This document shows positions 7,773 to 14,528 of a stretch of DNA of 14,528 bases, piece by piece (position 1 is the stretch's first letter; each line of letters opens with the position of its first letter). A program made the position numbers and the translations under genes. The stretch is from CAZAQS01 sp046485135. GTDB taxonomy: Bacteria > Chloroflexota > Anaerolineae > Anaerolineales > UBA4823. The notes under the pieces are model-generated. The model was not told where the DNA came from, did not search any database, and saw nothing but the letters and a program-made list of their open reading frames with translations. The DNA is taken from positions 1 through 14,528 of the forward strand of contig JAWOHN010000004.1 of assembly GCA_046485135.1 (NCBI GenBank). The letters are read 5' to 3'.

Positions 7773-7855
7773 CATCTTTCCGGCAGTCGATCTTCTTTGC
7801 AAACCCATTGATTGAGATATATCTGGCAGCATGCCAGTCTTAAAAGGTTTCAGCT
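7773..7855 (+). promoter_or_regulatory. Gap before the DDAH gene with a small palindrome
   Basis: This 83-base gap contains CTGGC-AGCAT-GCCAG, a 5-bp inverted repeat about 30 bases before the ATG, and AAGG about nine bases before the start. A -35-like TTGCAA and a TATATC lie about 15 bases apart upstream of the palindrome, a weak promoter match. The DDAH gene may therefore have its own promoter or be read through from the TspO-related gene. Confidence 0.25.
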
Positions 7856-8632
7856 ATGTCCACGCCCCCTTTATTGAATTACACTCATGCCATTGTACGT
7901 CCTCCAGGTGACAGCTTCCGTCGAGCGATCAACGAGACGGGCCAGTCCCCTGACCCGCTCAATGCCTTGCGCCAACACGCAGAGTATTGCCAGGCCTTGC
8001 AGACAGCCGGTTTGGAGCTCGAGATCCTACCACCCGACGAACGTTTCCCGGATAGCTGTTTCATGCAAGACCCTGGATTGATCATTGCCGGACAGGCCAT
8101 TATTGGACGCATGGGCGCCCCCAGCCGGCAAGGGGAAGAAATTGCTTTGGCCCAGGTATTGGCGGGGCGTTTTCCTATGGACCAGATCGGTTCTCCGGCT
8201 ACATTGGAGGGTGGCGATATCCTGGTATTGCCAGAGGGGATATTTGTTGGCCTGACCGCTCGCACGAACCAGGCTGGTGTTAACCAATTGGAGCAGATTC
8301 TCGCCCCAACCGGTCTGTCCGTTACTGGTGTGCCGGTGGAGAAGTATCTGCATCTGCTTAGTGGAGCCACTTATCTTGGCAGAGGCGTGTTCCTGGCTCG
8401 GGAAGACTTTTTGGACGACCCATTCATGGCAGGTAAAGATGCCATCCGGGTGCCAGCGGAGCACGCACATGCCGCTAATGCCTTGGGAATAGGCAATAAC
8501 GTGATCATGCCAAGTGGACACCCATCAGTTTCTGCTGAGATCCGAGCGCGTGGCTTTGACGTGCTGGAAACCCCGTTAACTGAATTTGCCAAGGCAGATG
8601 GGGGAGCTACTTGCCTGTCTTTAGTTTGGTAA
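7856..8632 (+). CDS. Dimethylarginine dimethylaminohydrolase (DDAH)-type amidinotransferase-fold enzyme
   Basis: A 258-residue protein of the guanidino-group-modifying superfamily. The catalytic set is complete: Asp66 in FPDSCFMQD, the EGGD motif (Glu118-Gly-Gly-Asp121), His166 in LHLLSG and the nucleophilic Cys253 in ADGGATCLSL near the C-terminus. The TARTN segment (Arg136) matches the substrate-side arginine motif of DDAH. Length and the position of the Cys close to the end fit DDAH (methylarginine to citrulline plus methylamine) better than arginine deiminase, which is about 400 residues. Bacterial members can also act on other guanidino or amidino compounds, so the exact substrate is not settled. 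It is cytoplasmic, with no signal peptide. It follows the TspO-related gene by 83 bases and is convergent with the dhaM-like gene. No other arginine-metabolism gene lies nearby. Confidence 0.85.
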   Translation: MSTPPLLNYTHAIVRPPGDSFRRAINETGQSPDPLNALRQHAEYCQALQTAGLELEILPPDERFPDSCFMQDPGLIIAGQAIIGRMGAPSRQGEEIALAQVLAGRFPMDQIGSPATLEGGDILVLPEGIFVGLTARTNQAGVNQLEQILAPTGLSVTGVPVEKYLHLLSGATYLGRGVFLAREDFLDDPFMAGKDAIRVPAEHAHAANALGIGNNVIMPSGHPSVSAEIRARGFDVLETPLTEFAKADGGATCLSLVW

Positions 8633-8659
8633 CCCATTAGATACCCAAAACAATCAGAA

Positions 8660-8685
8660 TGCGTGTTGACGATTGCCACCACGCA
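8660..8685. terminator. Weak bidirectional terminator-like hairpin between convergent genes
   Basis: TGCGTG (8660-8665) pairs with CACGCA (8680-8685) across a 14-base loop. On the plus strand GTTTTGTT follows; on the minus strand TTCTGATTGTTTT follows. The position between convergent genes suits a shared terminator, but the 6-bp stem and long loop make it weak. Confidence 0.3.
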
Positions 8686-8730
8686 GTTTTGTTATCCCAG
8701 TTCTAGCTTCCATTGATTTGATCGAGTTTT

Positions 8731-11256
8731 TCAGCCAGGCATATGCTCTTGCAGGAATTTATTGGCGATATCCCGGACTTGTGTGGTGCTCTCACACTCC
8801 AGCGTCTGGCGAGCCAGCTCTTTTGCTTCAGTGGAATTGATTTGACGGATGATGGCCTTTACTCTGGGAATCCCCCCGGGATTCAAGCTAAGCTCATCCA
8901 CGTCTAACCCGATCAGCACTGCTGTCGCAACTGGATCACCCGCCAACTCGCCGCATACCCCAACCCATTTCCCCTGAGCATGAGCTGCCCCTACCACCTG
9001 GTGGATCAGGCGCAGGACTGCCGGGTGCAGAGCGTCAGCAAACTCTGCCAGGGCCGCGCTGCCGCGTTCTGCTGCCAAGGTGTATTGGGTCAGATCGTTG
9101 GTGCCAATGCTGAAAAAATCCACCTCTTTTGCCAGCACGGAGCTGGTCAGGGCTGCCGCCGGGACTTCAATCATGATACCGGTCTCGATGGGCCAGGTAT
9201 GTGGAATTCCTTTGTCCTTTAACGCTAGATGTTCTTGTTCTAAGATCTGCCGGGCCTCACGCAGCTCCCGCAGGTTGGTCACCATGGGGAACATCACCCG
9301 CAGATTGACTCCCTCACCAGCCCGCAGGATAGCCCGTAACTGGGTGCGGAACAGCTCTGGCTCACGCAAGGACAGGCGGATGGCGCGGACGCCTAAAAAT
9401 GGGTTGGCCTCCACCGGCAGGTTGATATAGGGTAGCTCCTTGTCTCCACCCACATCCAGGGTGCGCACAATTACCGGCCTGGGATTCAGCAAATTGGCGA
9501 TCTCTGCCAGCGCACTGCGCTGGGTTTCTTCGTCCGGAGGGTTTTCACCGGTCTGGAACAGGAACTCGGTGCGCAAGAGGCCGACCCCGTCTGCTCCGTT
9601 TGTGTCACCCAGCTCGGCATCCCGCAGGCTACCCACGTTGGCGGCCACTTCTACATGGCGCCCATCACGGGTTGTGGCCGGCTGGTTGCTGGTTTGCAGC
9701 AGCGCAGCGCGCTGGTCCAACCAGGTTTGACGGCCTTTCTCCAGGCGAGATAGTTTTTCCTGGTCCGGGTTGATGGTAATGGTCCCGTGAAAGCCGTCCA
9801 GCCCCAGCTGAGTCCCGGCTGGCATGGTTTCAATGGATGGATCGGCTCCAGCGACCGCCGGAATGCCCATTGAGCGAGCCAGGATGGCGCTGTGCGAAGT
9901 AGGCCCTCCCGCCACCGTCATCAAGCCCAGCACCTTGCTCATATCTAATTGGGCGGTTTGGGTGGGTGTCAGATCTGGGGCAAACAGGATGACCGGTTCA
10001 GGTAGCTCAATAGATGTTGCAGCTGATTTTCCAGCCAGGGCATACAACACCTGGTTGCCCACGTCCAACACGTCGGCAGCCCGTTGTTGCAGGTAAGGAT
10101 CATCCAAATCTTGATAAGAGCGGGCAATTTCCTGGATGGCTTCGTTCCAAGCGGCAGCTTCATTCTGGTAATCTTCAAATATCAATTTGCGGGCTCGTTC
10201 TGCCAGCTCAGGGTCTTCCAGGATCAACAGGTGCGCGTCGAAAATGGCGGCCTGTTCTTCGCCCAACTCACCCGCTACCCGCCTGCGTCTTTCTTGGATG
10301 CCTGTCCGGGTTGTTTCGATCCCTCGCTGTAACCTTTTCCAGGTGGGTTCAGGGTCTTTGGTTTTGTGTTTCGGTATTGGAGGTGGGGGTGGGTGGTAAA
10401 GATATAAAGGCCCGATAGCGATACCTTCAGAGACCGGTACTGCTTGCAGGTCGCCTTCTTCGGCAGGTGGAGTTTCAGCTTGCTGATGTGTTACCTCAGG
10501 TTGGGGAGCCTGTTTTTCCCCAAAATTGGCTTTTACTAATTCCTCCAATGCCTCCAGCGCCTCCCGGGCTTGGCTGCCTGTAGCGCTGATAATGATCTCT
10601 GATCCCTGCACGGCTCCCAATGTGGCCAGTGCGTTCAAGCTTTTGGCGGAAACCGGTCCCTTGCCCTTGCTTTCGTTACGGACTTGGATTTTAGCCTCGA
10701 ATGAAGCCGCCAATTGTACAAAGCGAGCTGCCGGACGGGCATGCAGGCCATGCTGGTTTTGCAAGGTTAGCTGGATTTGCTCGGCTGCCTGATCGATTGG
10801 CTGGGCCTGCGCTGGTGGCGAAGAAGGGGTTATCTCCGCCCGGGTCGCCTCGCCCAACTGTTCTTTCTTCGGCTCAAGTGCGCCCATGGCTTCACGGCAG
10901 ACCGTTTCCAGGTCGCTGCCCAGGCTGGCTTGTATCCCGGCTGCAATAGCTCCCTCTACCAGAGGCGCCGGGCAGAAACGAATGCGCTCATGCATTTCGG
11001 GGGGCAGCAGCTCTACAGCCATCTCAGCGCTCAGGATGGCGCTGCCCAGATCCATCAATACCAGCACACCCTGAGGGTTATCCAGCGCCTGGATGGCCTC
11101 CATGATCTCGACCGCGTTTGTGCCGAAATCTTGATTATCATCCCCGACGCCCGCAGCAATGGCGATGGGAACCTGGTCGCTGGCTACCTGTCTTACAAGC
11201 TCGACCAGCCCCTCAGCCAGGGCTCGGCTGTGAGAAACAATGATGATCCCCACCAT
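8731..11256 (-). CDS. dhaM: DhaM-type multiphosphoryl transfer protein (EIIA-Dha/HPr/full-length EI)
   Basis: An 841-residue three-domain phosphotransfer protein. Residues 1-125 are a mannose-class EIIA fold of the DhaM type, with His9 in IIIVSHSRALAEG. Residues 160-245 are an HPr domain with His172 in NQHGLHARPAA. Residues 271-841 are a complete enzyme I: His455 in GGPTSHSAILAR, the PEP-site segments LLRTEFLF, MIEVPAA and SIGTNDLTQY, and Cys768 in GVCGELAGD. A proline-rich linker (289-295) joins HPr and EI. E. coli DhaM carries only a truncated EI domain, so here one chain could take phosphate from PEP down to a DhaK-DhaL dihydroxyacetone kinase. DhaK and DhaL are not in the window. The start at 11256 has GGGAGAG seven bases upstream and begins exactly at the EIIA domain; the next in-frame ATG upstream would overlap the sdhD-like gene. 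Last gene of the operon. Confidence 0.85.
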   Translation of the reverse strand: MVGIIIVSHSRALAEGLVELVRQVASDQVPIAIAAGVGDDNQDFGTNAVEIMEAIQALDNPQGVLVLMDLGSAILSAEMAVELLPPEMHERIRFCPAPLVEGAIAAGIQASLGSDLETVCREAMGALEPKKEQLGEATRAEITPSSPPAQAQPIDQAAEQIQLTLQNQHGLHARPAARFVQLAASFEAKIQVRNESKGKGPVSAKSLNALATLGAVQGSEIIISATGSQAREALEALEELVKANFGEKQAPQPEVTHQQAETPPAEEGDLQAVPVSEGIAIGPLYLYHPPPPPIPKHKTKDPEPTWKRLQRGIETTRTGIQERRRRVAGELGEEQAAIFDAHLLILEDPELAERARKLIFEDYQNEAAAWNEAIQEIARSYQDLDDPYLQQRAADVLDVGNQVLYALAGKSAATSIELPEPVILFAPDLTPTQTAQLDMSKVLGLMTVAGGPTSHSAILARSMGIPAVAGADPSIETMPAGTQLGLDGFHGTITINPDQEKLSRLEKGRQTWLDQRAALLQTSNQPATTRDGRHVEVAANVGSLRDAELGDTNGADGVGLLRTEFLFQTGENPPDEETQRSALAEIANLLNPRPVIVRTLDVGGDKELPYINLPVEANPFLGVRAIRLSLREPELFRTQLRAILRAGEGVNLRVMFPMVTNLRELREARQILEQEHLALKDKGIPHTWPIETGIMIEVPAAALTSSVLAKEVDFFSIGTNDLTQYTLAAERGSAALAEFADALHPAVLRLIHQVVGAAHAQGKWVGVCGELAGDPVATAVLIGLDVDELSLNPGGIPRVKAIIRQINSTEAKELARQTLECESTTQVRDIANKFLQEHMPG

Positions 11257-11279
11257 TGGCGCACTCTCCCTAAGATAAC

Positions 11280-11651
11280 CTAAGCGTGGGCTTGGATGGC
11301 CCGCAGCAGCCAAATGCCGTAGATGATAGCCACCACACCCACGATTGAGAAAGTGACATCAATCACGCGAATGGCGCCCTGGCTGGGTCGCAGATCCAGC
11401 AACACGCTGCGCACACCCAATAGCGCATGGAAGACAGCCAGCACCACGAAGGTGCCCTCCATCAATGCCACCCAGGGAGTAGACACCCATTGCACCACTT
11501 GTTGGAAAGTCAGCAAACCATCTGGGTTGACCAGATGCTGGACGATGAAGTGAATGGCAAGAATGACGACTACCAGAACCCCGGTGATGATCTTGAACAG
11601 CCACAGCCAGGTTGTTTCTCCAGGTTTAGGTTGAGATAATGCTCTGTCCAT
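11280..11651 (-). CDS. SdhD-like membrane anchor subunit
   Basis: A 123-residue protein with three predicted membrane helices (about 17-40, 62-83 and 97-118). It carries His34 in helix I (LAIHFIVQH) and His75 in helix II followed by ALLGVRSVLLDL, the form H-x3-G-x-R-x4-D expected of SdhD/FrdD-type anchors of complex II. These histidines are candidate axial ligands of heme b. It lies 11 bases after the sdhC-like stop, with GAGAGGA ahead of the ATG, and 23 bases before the dhaM-like gene. With the sdhC-like protein it would anchor the Fe-S subunit in the membrane and form the quinone site. Because the operon has a GlpA-type flavoprotein in place of SdhA, I do not give the sdhD symbol. Confidence 0.75.
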   Translation of the reverse strand: MDRALSQPKPGETTWLWLFKIITGVLVVVILAIHFIVQHLVNPDGLLTFQQVVQWVSTPWVALMEGTFVVLAVFHALLGVRSVLLDLRPSQGAIRVIDVTFSIVGVVAIIYGIWLLRAIQAHA

Positions 11652-11662
11652 GGTTTTCCTCT

Positions 11663-12064
11663 CTAAATTAAGTGGAACATTCGTAGAAACATATATACGC
11701 TGGCGATGATGGTAGCGATCAAGATCCCCAGGAAGATCGATTTTTGGTAGCGGACAGCGATCCCGAAGCTGGTCAGGGCGATGCGCATGCCGTTCAGGCC
11801 GTGATAGATACCGGCCACGACAACCAGGTATGATCCAAAGTGGATGATGGGTAAATTAACTGTATCCAGAAAGGCCTGATATGCCTCTTCGCCACGCGCC
11901 AGTGAGCTCAATACAATCAGGTGGATAAACAAGTAAAGTGCCAGTCCCAGGGCGGTGATGCGATTGAGGGCAAAGGCCCAGGTGCCCGGCGCGCGCCACC
12001 TGACGTCGAACCACAGCAGCGCCTTCCAGATCGACGCACGGTTTTCTTTAGCAGTTGTTCTCAT
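11663..12064 (-). CDS. SdhC-like cytochrome b subunit
   Basis: A 133-residue protein with three predicted membrane helices (about 33-52, 75-95 and 109-130). NRITALGLALYLFIHL at 34-49 matches the SdhC N-terminal motif (usually HRxTG), and YHGLNGMR at 87-94 is the second-helix heme motif. His48 and His88 are candidate heme ligands; together with His34 and His75 of the next protein they give four histidines, one in each of helices I and II of both subunits. That is the pattern of di-heme complex II anchors. The start follows the sdhB-like stop by 11 bases, and the AGGAG before it overlaps that stop codon. Function is assigned through the family and the operon. Confidence 0.8.
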   Translation of the reverse strand: MRTTAKENRASIWKALLWFDVRWRAPGTWAFALNRITALGLALYLFIHLIVLSSLARGEEAYQAFLDTVNLPIIHFGSYLVVVAGIYHGLNGMRIALTSFGIAVRYQKSIFLGILIATIIASVYMFLRMFHLI

Positions 12065-12075
12065 GGGTGCGGCTC

Positions 12076-12813
12076 CTATTTCGAACGGAATAAGTTCTTG
12101 ATGCGGATCGTGACCACCTGCTTGCGCAGGTCCATGATGCGCCAGCCTGGGTCAACATTGGAGGGACAGACCTCACTGCATTCAAAGGCGCTATGGCAGC
12201 GCCAGGCCCCGCTTTTACTGTCCGCAAAGGGAAGCAAGTCTGGGTTTTTGACGATACCTTGGTGCTGGATGGCAGCCAGGATTGCAGGTCCCTGGTAATC
12301 GGAATCGGTCAGGGGAACCGGGCAGGCGCTGATGCACATAGCGCACTCGATACAATCCACCAGCCTGGCCAGGTCAGCAGGTGCGTTCCGGTCGGGGGCA
12401 ATGTTGTCTGAGTCTGGATCGGGCACTTCGTTCAAGGGCACAACCTGGGGGAAATGCACCGCCTCCAGGCGGCTGTAGAAGGGCGCCATGTCGATGACCA
12501 GATCGCTTTCGACCGGAAAGTGGCGTAAGGGCTCCACTTTTACCGTCCCACCGTCTTTGGTGACGTCTTTGATGAAGGTAATGCAGGTCAGTTTTTCCAC
12601 CCCGTTTACGCGCATGCCGCAAGCACCACAGACAGAGTGGTGGCAAGCGTGCCGGAAGCAGAGCGTGCGGTCATGGAAGGCCCAGATGCGCTCGATGGCA
12701 TCTAATACGTACTCATCGGGGTTAACTTCCAACTTGAATGTTTCTAACCGGCCGGGGTTATCCCCTTTTTGCCGGTTAACGAGAAAGGTAACGTTCCATT
12801 TCTGTTCTGCCAT
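12076..12813 (-). CDS. SdhB/FrdB-type iron-sulfur subunit paired with a GlpA flavoprotein
   Basis: A 245-residue protein with the two-domain layout of complex II iron-sulfur subunits. The N-terminal ferredoxin domain has C57-x4-C62-x2-C65-x11-C77 (HACHHSVCGACG) for a [2Fe-2S] cluster. The C-terminal domain has CIECAMCISACP, the C-x2-C-x2-C-x3-CP motif, and later CHSAFECSEVCP, together fitting the [4Fe-4S] and [3Fe-4S] clusters. It would carry electrons one at a time from a flavin to heme and quinone. The ATG at 12813 is two bases after the glpA-like stop and the protein starts MAEQKWNVTFLV at the usual place; an ATG 24 codons upstream is rejected because it would add a non-family extension inside glpA. 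No SdhA/FrdA gene precedes it, which is the odd point. Confidence 0.9.
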   Translation of the reverse strand: MAEQKWNVTFLVNRQKGDNPGRLETFKLEVNPDEYVLDAIERIWAFHDRTLCFRHACHHSVCGACGMRVNGVEKLTCITFIKDVTKDGGTVKVEPLRHFPVESDLVIDMAPFYSRLEAVHFPQVVPLNEVPDPDSDNIAPDRNAPADLARLVDCIECAMCISACPVPLTDSDYQGPAILAAIQHQGIVKNPDLLPFADSKSGAWRCHSAFECSEVCPSNVDPGWRIMDLRKQVVTIRIKNLFRSK

Positions 12814-12815
12814 GG

Positions 12816-14003
12816 TTAGTTTTCCTGGTCTGGAATGGTGTAGAAGTCTCGGTAAGAATGCAAACGCGTTTCCCGGGTGGTGCACTCAGCCTGAATGCCA
12901 AGTTTTTGACAGACGACATCAGCGGTCTTCTCTGCCATCATGCGCAAGGTGGTGGCTTTGCCGCCGGTAATGGTCACAATGCCATCGACGTTGTCGCTGT
13001 CTTTGTGGTCGTAGCACTTAAAGGTGCGCGTGATGCTGCGCCCGCTTGACCCTGATCCAATCAGCGGGCGGGTGGCCATATACGCGCCGCGCTCGCGAGT
13101 TTGCCTCAGGGCTGGTATCAGCTCGCTGCCGCGCTCGATCATCAGTTGAATTTGATCTTCGGTAACCGGTACATAATCGGCCGATTCCACCAGAAACGAA
13201 GTTGTGCCGACCACCATCATACGGCGTTGGGGCAGCACAATGTCCCCATCGCTGGGGGCATTCAAGCGGTTGATGGTCCGTTCGCACAGGCGGCGGTCGT
13301 AGGCGACCATGATGCCTGGGGTGGGACTGATATTGACATCCACCCCGGCCATTTTGGCGATCTCACCGACCCAGGCGCCAGTGGCGTTGATGATGATATC
13401 GCCATGGATCTCAGAGCGTTTGTTATCCGTGCGCCCCATAACACGGACGCCCACCACATTGCCCTGTCCATCGTGGATCAGTTCCTCCACTTCGGTAAAG
13501 AGCTTGAAGCGGGCTCCGTTGGCTTTGGCGGAGGCCGCAAAAGCTGTGGCCAGGCGCAGGGGGTCAAAGGTGCCGTCTGGCACCAGGAAGGAGACCAGCA
13601 GCTTGGGGTTCAAGGCCGGTTCCAATCGCAGGGTTTGTTCGGCGGTTAGCTCTTCACAGGAGATACCACTGGCTGCACAGCCGTCGATGAATTCCTCGGC
13701 ATAAGCCAGATCGCTTTCGTTCAGGGCGACAAAAAGACCTCCGTTGGGCTCGATGCAGTCCGGCACGATTTTGCGCAAGATCGTGTTTTCCTCGATGCAC
13801 TCGACCCCGGCCTCTTGATCTTTGACGCAATACCTGCCGCCGCTGTGCAGTAAGCCGTGGGTCCGCCCGGAGGTTCCGTTGGCTATCGGGCCGCGATCTA
13901 TGACAGTCACGTCGAAGCCTCGCAAGGCCAGATCGTGAGCAGTAGCAACACCGGTAAAACCTGCTCCAATTATGATGGCGTGCGGTTTGCTCATTTCATT
14001 CAT
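12816..14003 (-). CDS. GlpA-type FAD-dependent glycerol-3-phosphate dehydrogenase, short form without C-terminal Fe-S domain
   Basis: A 395-residue flavoprotein of the DAO family. The FAD site is GAGFTG (13-18). Residues 43-58 contain SGRTHGLLHSGGRY, and those at 61-91 (DQEAGVECIEEN, EPNGGLFVAL) follow E. coli GlpA closely, as do ATRPLIG at 310-316 and VTITGGKATTLR at 343-354, which include the Arg and Lys that bind the substrate phosphate in this family. Oxidation of sn-glycerol 3-phosphate to dihydroxyacetone phosphate is therefore likely; another 2-hydroxy acid or phosphate cannot be excluded. E. coli GlpA is about 540 residues with a C-terminal BFD-like Fe-S domain; this protein ends where that would start. 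Its ATG overlaps the upstream stop as ATGA. GAGGGAG lies ten bases before a second ATG at 13994, an equally good start. The SdhB-like gene follows two bases after its stop. Confidence 0.88.
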   Translation of the reverse strand: MNEMSKPHAIIIGAGFTGVATAHDLALRGFDVTVIDRGPIANGTSGRTHGLLHSGGRYCVKDQEAGVECIEENTILRKIVPDCIEPNGGLFVALNESDLAYAEEFIDGCAASGISCEELTAEQTLRLEPALNPKLLVSFLVPDGTFDPLRLATAFAASAKANGARFKLFTEVEELIHDGQGNVVGVRVMGRTDNKRSEIHGDIIINATGAWVGEIAKMAGVDVNISPTPGIMVAYDRRLCERTINRLNAPSDGDIVLPQRRMMVVGTTSFLVESADYVPVTEDQIQLMIERGSELIPALRQTRERGAYMATRPLIGSGSSGRSITRTFKCYDHKDSDNVDGIVTITGGKATTLRMMAEKTADVVCQKLGIQAECTTRETRLHSYRDFYTIPDQEN

Positions 14004-14528
14004 GCTCCCTCTTGGTATAACGTTTTTATTTTGGTTGGAAGATTTGTAAAAATTGGTAAGGTTTCTAAGTTTTTATCCTCTTTCCAAATAATGTGGCCCA
14101 GATCAGCTATTGAGCAGCAGGCTGCTTTGCAGCTAGGGCAATCCTGTACCTCAGCCGTGTTGAAAATGGTTTCGGGTCTGAGTAGCTCTGGCGGGCCGGT
14201 TTTAAAGCCTGTCTTACCACACAGGCAGGCATACCATCCTATGTCAATCTCGTCGAAAGATCGCCGGGGCGGATACAGGTCGATGACTTCAACTCCGTTA
14301 CCCCAGCGAGCGTTGGTGATCAACCGGCTGCAACCAGCAGCCAGTAATTTCTGCACATACAGGTCAAAATGAGAGCAGTGGCGCATCAGCAGGACTGCAG
14401 CCGTGATGTCCGGTGGAAAGGGGATCATGCGGGCATCCCCTTGGATGACCTCCAAATTCTGGGGGAGTTTAGCTGTAGGGCCGGCTTTTTCCAGGACAGC
14501 TGGTTGGATCTCAATGGCGTAGACGCGG
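14000..14528 (-). CDS. SAM-dependent methyltransferase-like protein with C-terminal cysteine cluster, N-terminus outside window
   Basis: The minus-strand frame is open from the right edge to TGA at 14000-14002, giving 176 residues of a protein whose start lies beyond the window. It opens with RVYAIEIQPAVLEKA, then NLEVIQGDARMIPFP, the acidic strand-2 end and GDA motif of Rossmann-fold methyltransferases, then ITAAVLLMRHC as strand 4. The rest has cysteine motifs, CLCGKTG and CPSCKAACC, that could bind zinc or an Fe-S cluster. The glycine-rich SAM loop would be upstream and is not visible, so the methyltransferase call is from partial evidence. The stop codon overlaps the glpA-like ATG (ATGA), which implies translational coupling. 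I cannot name a substrate. A TTG inside the gene (14453-14455) is not a start, because coding continues past it to the edge. Confidence 0.6.
   Translation of the reverse strand, partial: RVYAIEIQPAVLEKAGPTAKLPQNLEVIQGDARMIPFPPDITAAVLLMRHCSHFDLYVQKLLAAGCSRLITNARWGNGVEVIDLYPPRRSFDEIDIGWYACLCGKTGFKTGPPELLRPETIFNTAEVQDCPSCKAACCSIADLGHIIWKEDKNLETLPIFTNLPTKIKTLYQEGA

Noticed and set aside
10381..10397. G-rich tract as a possible G-quadruplex
   Set aside because: It encodes the proline-rich linker of the DhaM-like protein (PPPPPIP), which explains the base composition.
10777..11283. 168-codon open frame on the plus strand
   Set aside because: Antisense to the EIIA and HPr parts of the DhaM-like gene, where the minus-strand motifs are unmistakable.
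11257..11313. Longer N-terminus for the DhaM-like protein
   Set aside because: It would overlap the end of the sdhD-like gene and add 19 residues before a canonical EIIA start; GGGAGAG sits seven bases before the ATG at 11256.
12814..12816. Possible frameshift splitting an SdhA-like flavoprotein
   Set aside because: The upstream flavoprotein aligns throughout with GlpA (DAO family) and not with SdhA, and ends in a clean TAA before the SdhB-like start, so no broken SdhA is present.
12814..12885. Longer N-terminus for the SdhB-like protein
   Set aside because: The additional 24 residues overlap the end of the glpA-like gene and do not resemble the family; the ATG at 12813 lies two bases after the glpA stop.
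13101..13649. 182-codon open frame on the plus strand
   Set aside because: Antisense to the glpA-like gene; a by-product of its codon use, with no own start signals or motifs.

Overview
The window looks like a stretch of bacterial chromosome, most plausibly from Chloroflexota (Anaerolineae-like). That placement is inference: it rests on the mix of a secernin-type C69 hydrolase, a receiver-CpaE fusion, a DUF2804 protein and a long EIIA-HPr-EI fusion, together with moderate GC and Shine-Dalgarno-led, tightly packed genes. No rRNA, tRNA, CRISPR array or insertion sequence was seen. Genes cover nearly everything, and no gene-free stretch exceeds 300 bases.

Left part (1-5571, all minus strand): a GH42-like TIM-barrel protein, a DUF2804 protein and an MFS transporter form a compact three-gene operon (5571 down to 1218), probably an uptake and processing cassette for an unknown glycoside or related compound. 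Beyond it, on the same strand but with its own good sigma70-type promoter and a leader of about 190 nt, lies a C69/secernin-type N-terminal-nucleophile hydrolase that runs off the left edge.

Centre (5572-8632): a divergent intergenic region of 280 bases holds promoters for both directions and a striking perfect 16-bp GC-rich hairpin. Rightward from it run a receiver-CpaE/MinD-like ATPase fusion, a TspO-related membrane protein 7 bases behind it, and, after an 83-base gap, a dimethylarginine dimethylaminohydrolase (DDAH)-type enzyme.

Right part (8731-14528, all minus strand): a very tight six-gene operon enters from the right edge. Its order is a methyltransferase-like protein with a cysteine cluster (partial), a GlpA-type glycerol-3-phosphate dehydrogenase flavoprotein, an SdhB/FrdB-type iron-sulfur protein, two SdhC/SdhD-type membrane anchors, and a DhaM-type EIIA-HPr-EI phosphotransfer protein. 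No SdhA, GlpB or GlpC is present. The obvious reading is a hybrid glycerol-3-phosphate:quinone oxidoreductase: a GlpA flavoprotein feeding electrons through complex II-type Fe-S clusters into a probably di-heme b anchor. It is followed by the phosphoryl donor for a PEP-dependent dihydroxyacetone kinase, so both branches would converge on dihydroxyacetone phosphate. This hybrid is the most interesting object in the window.
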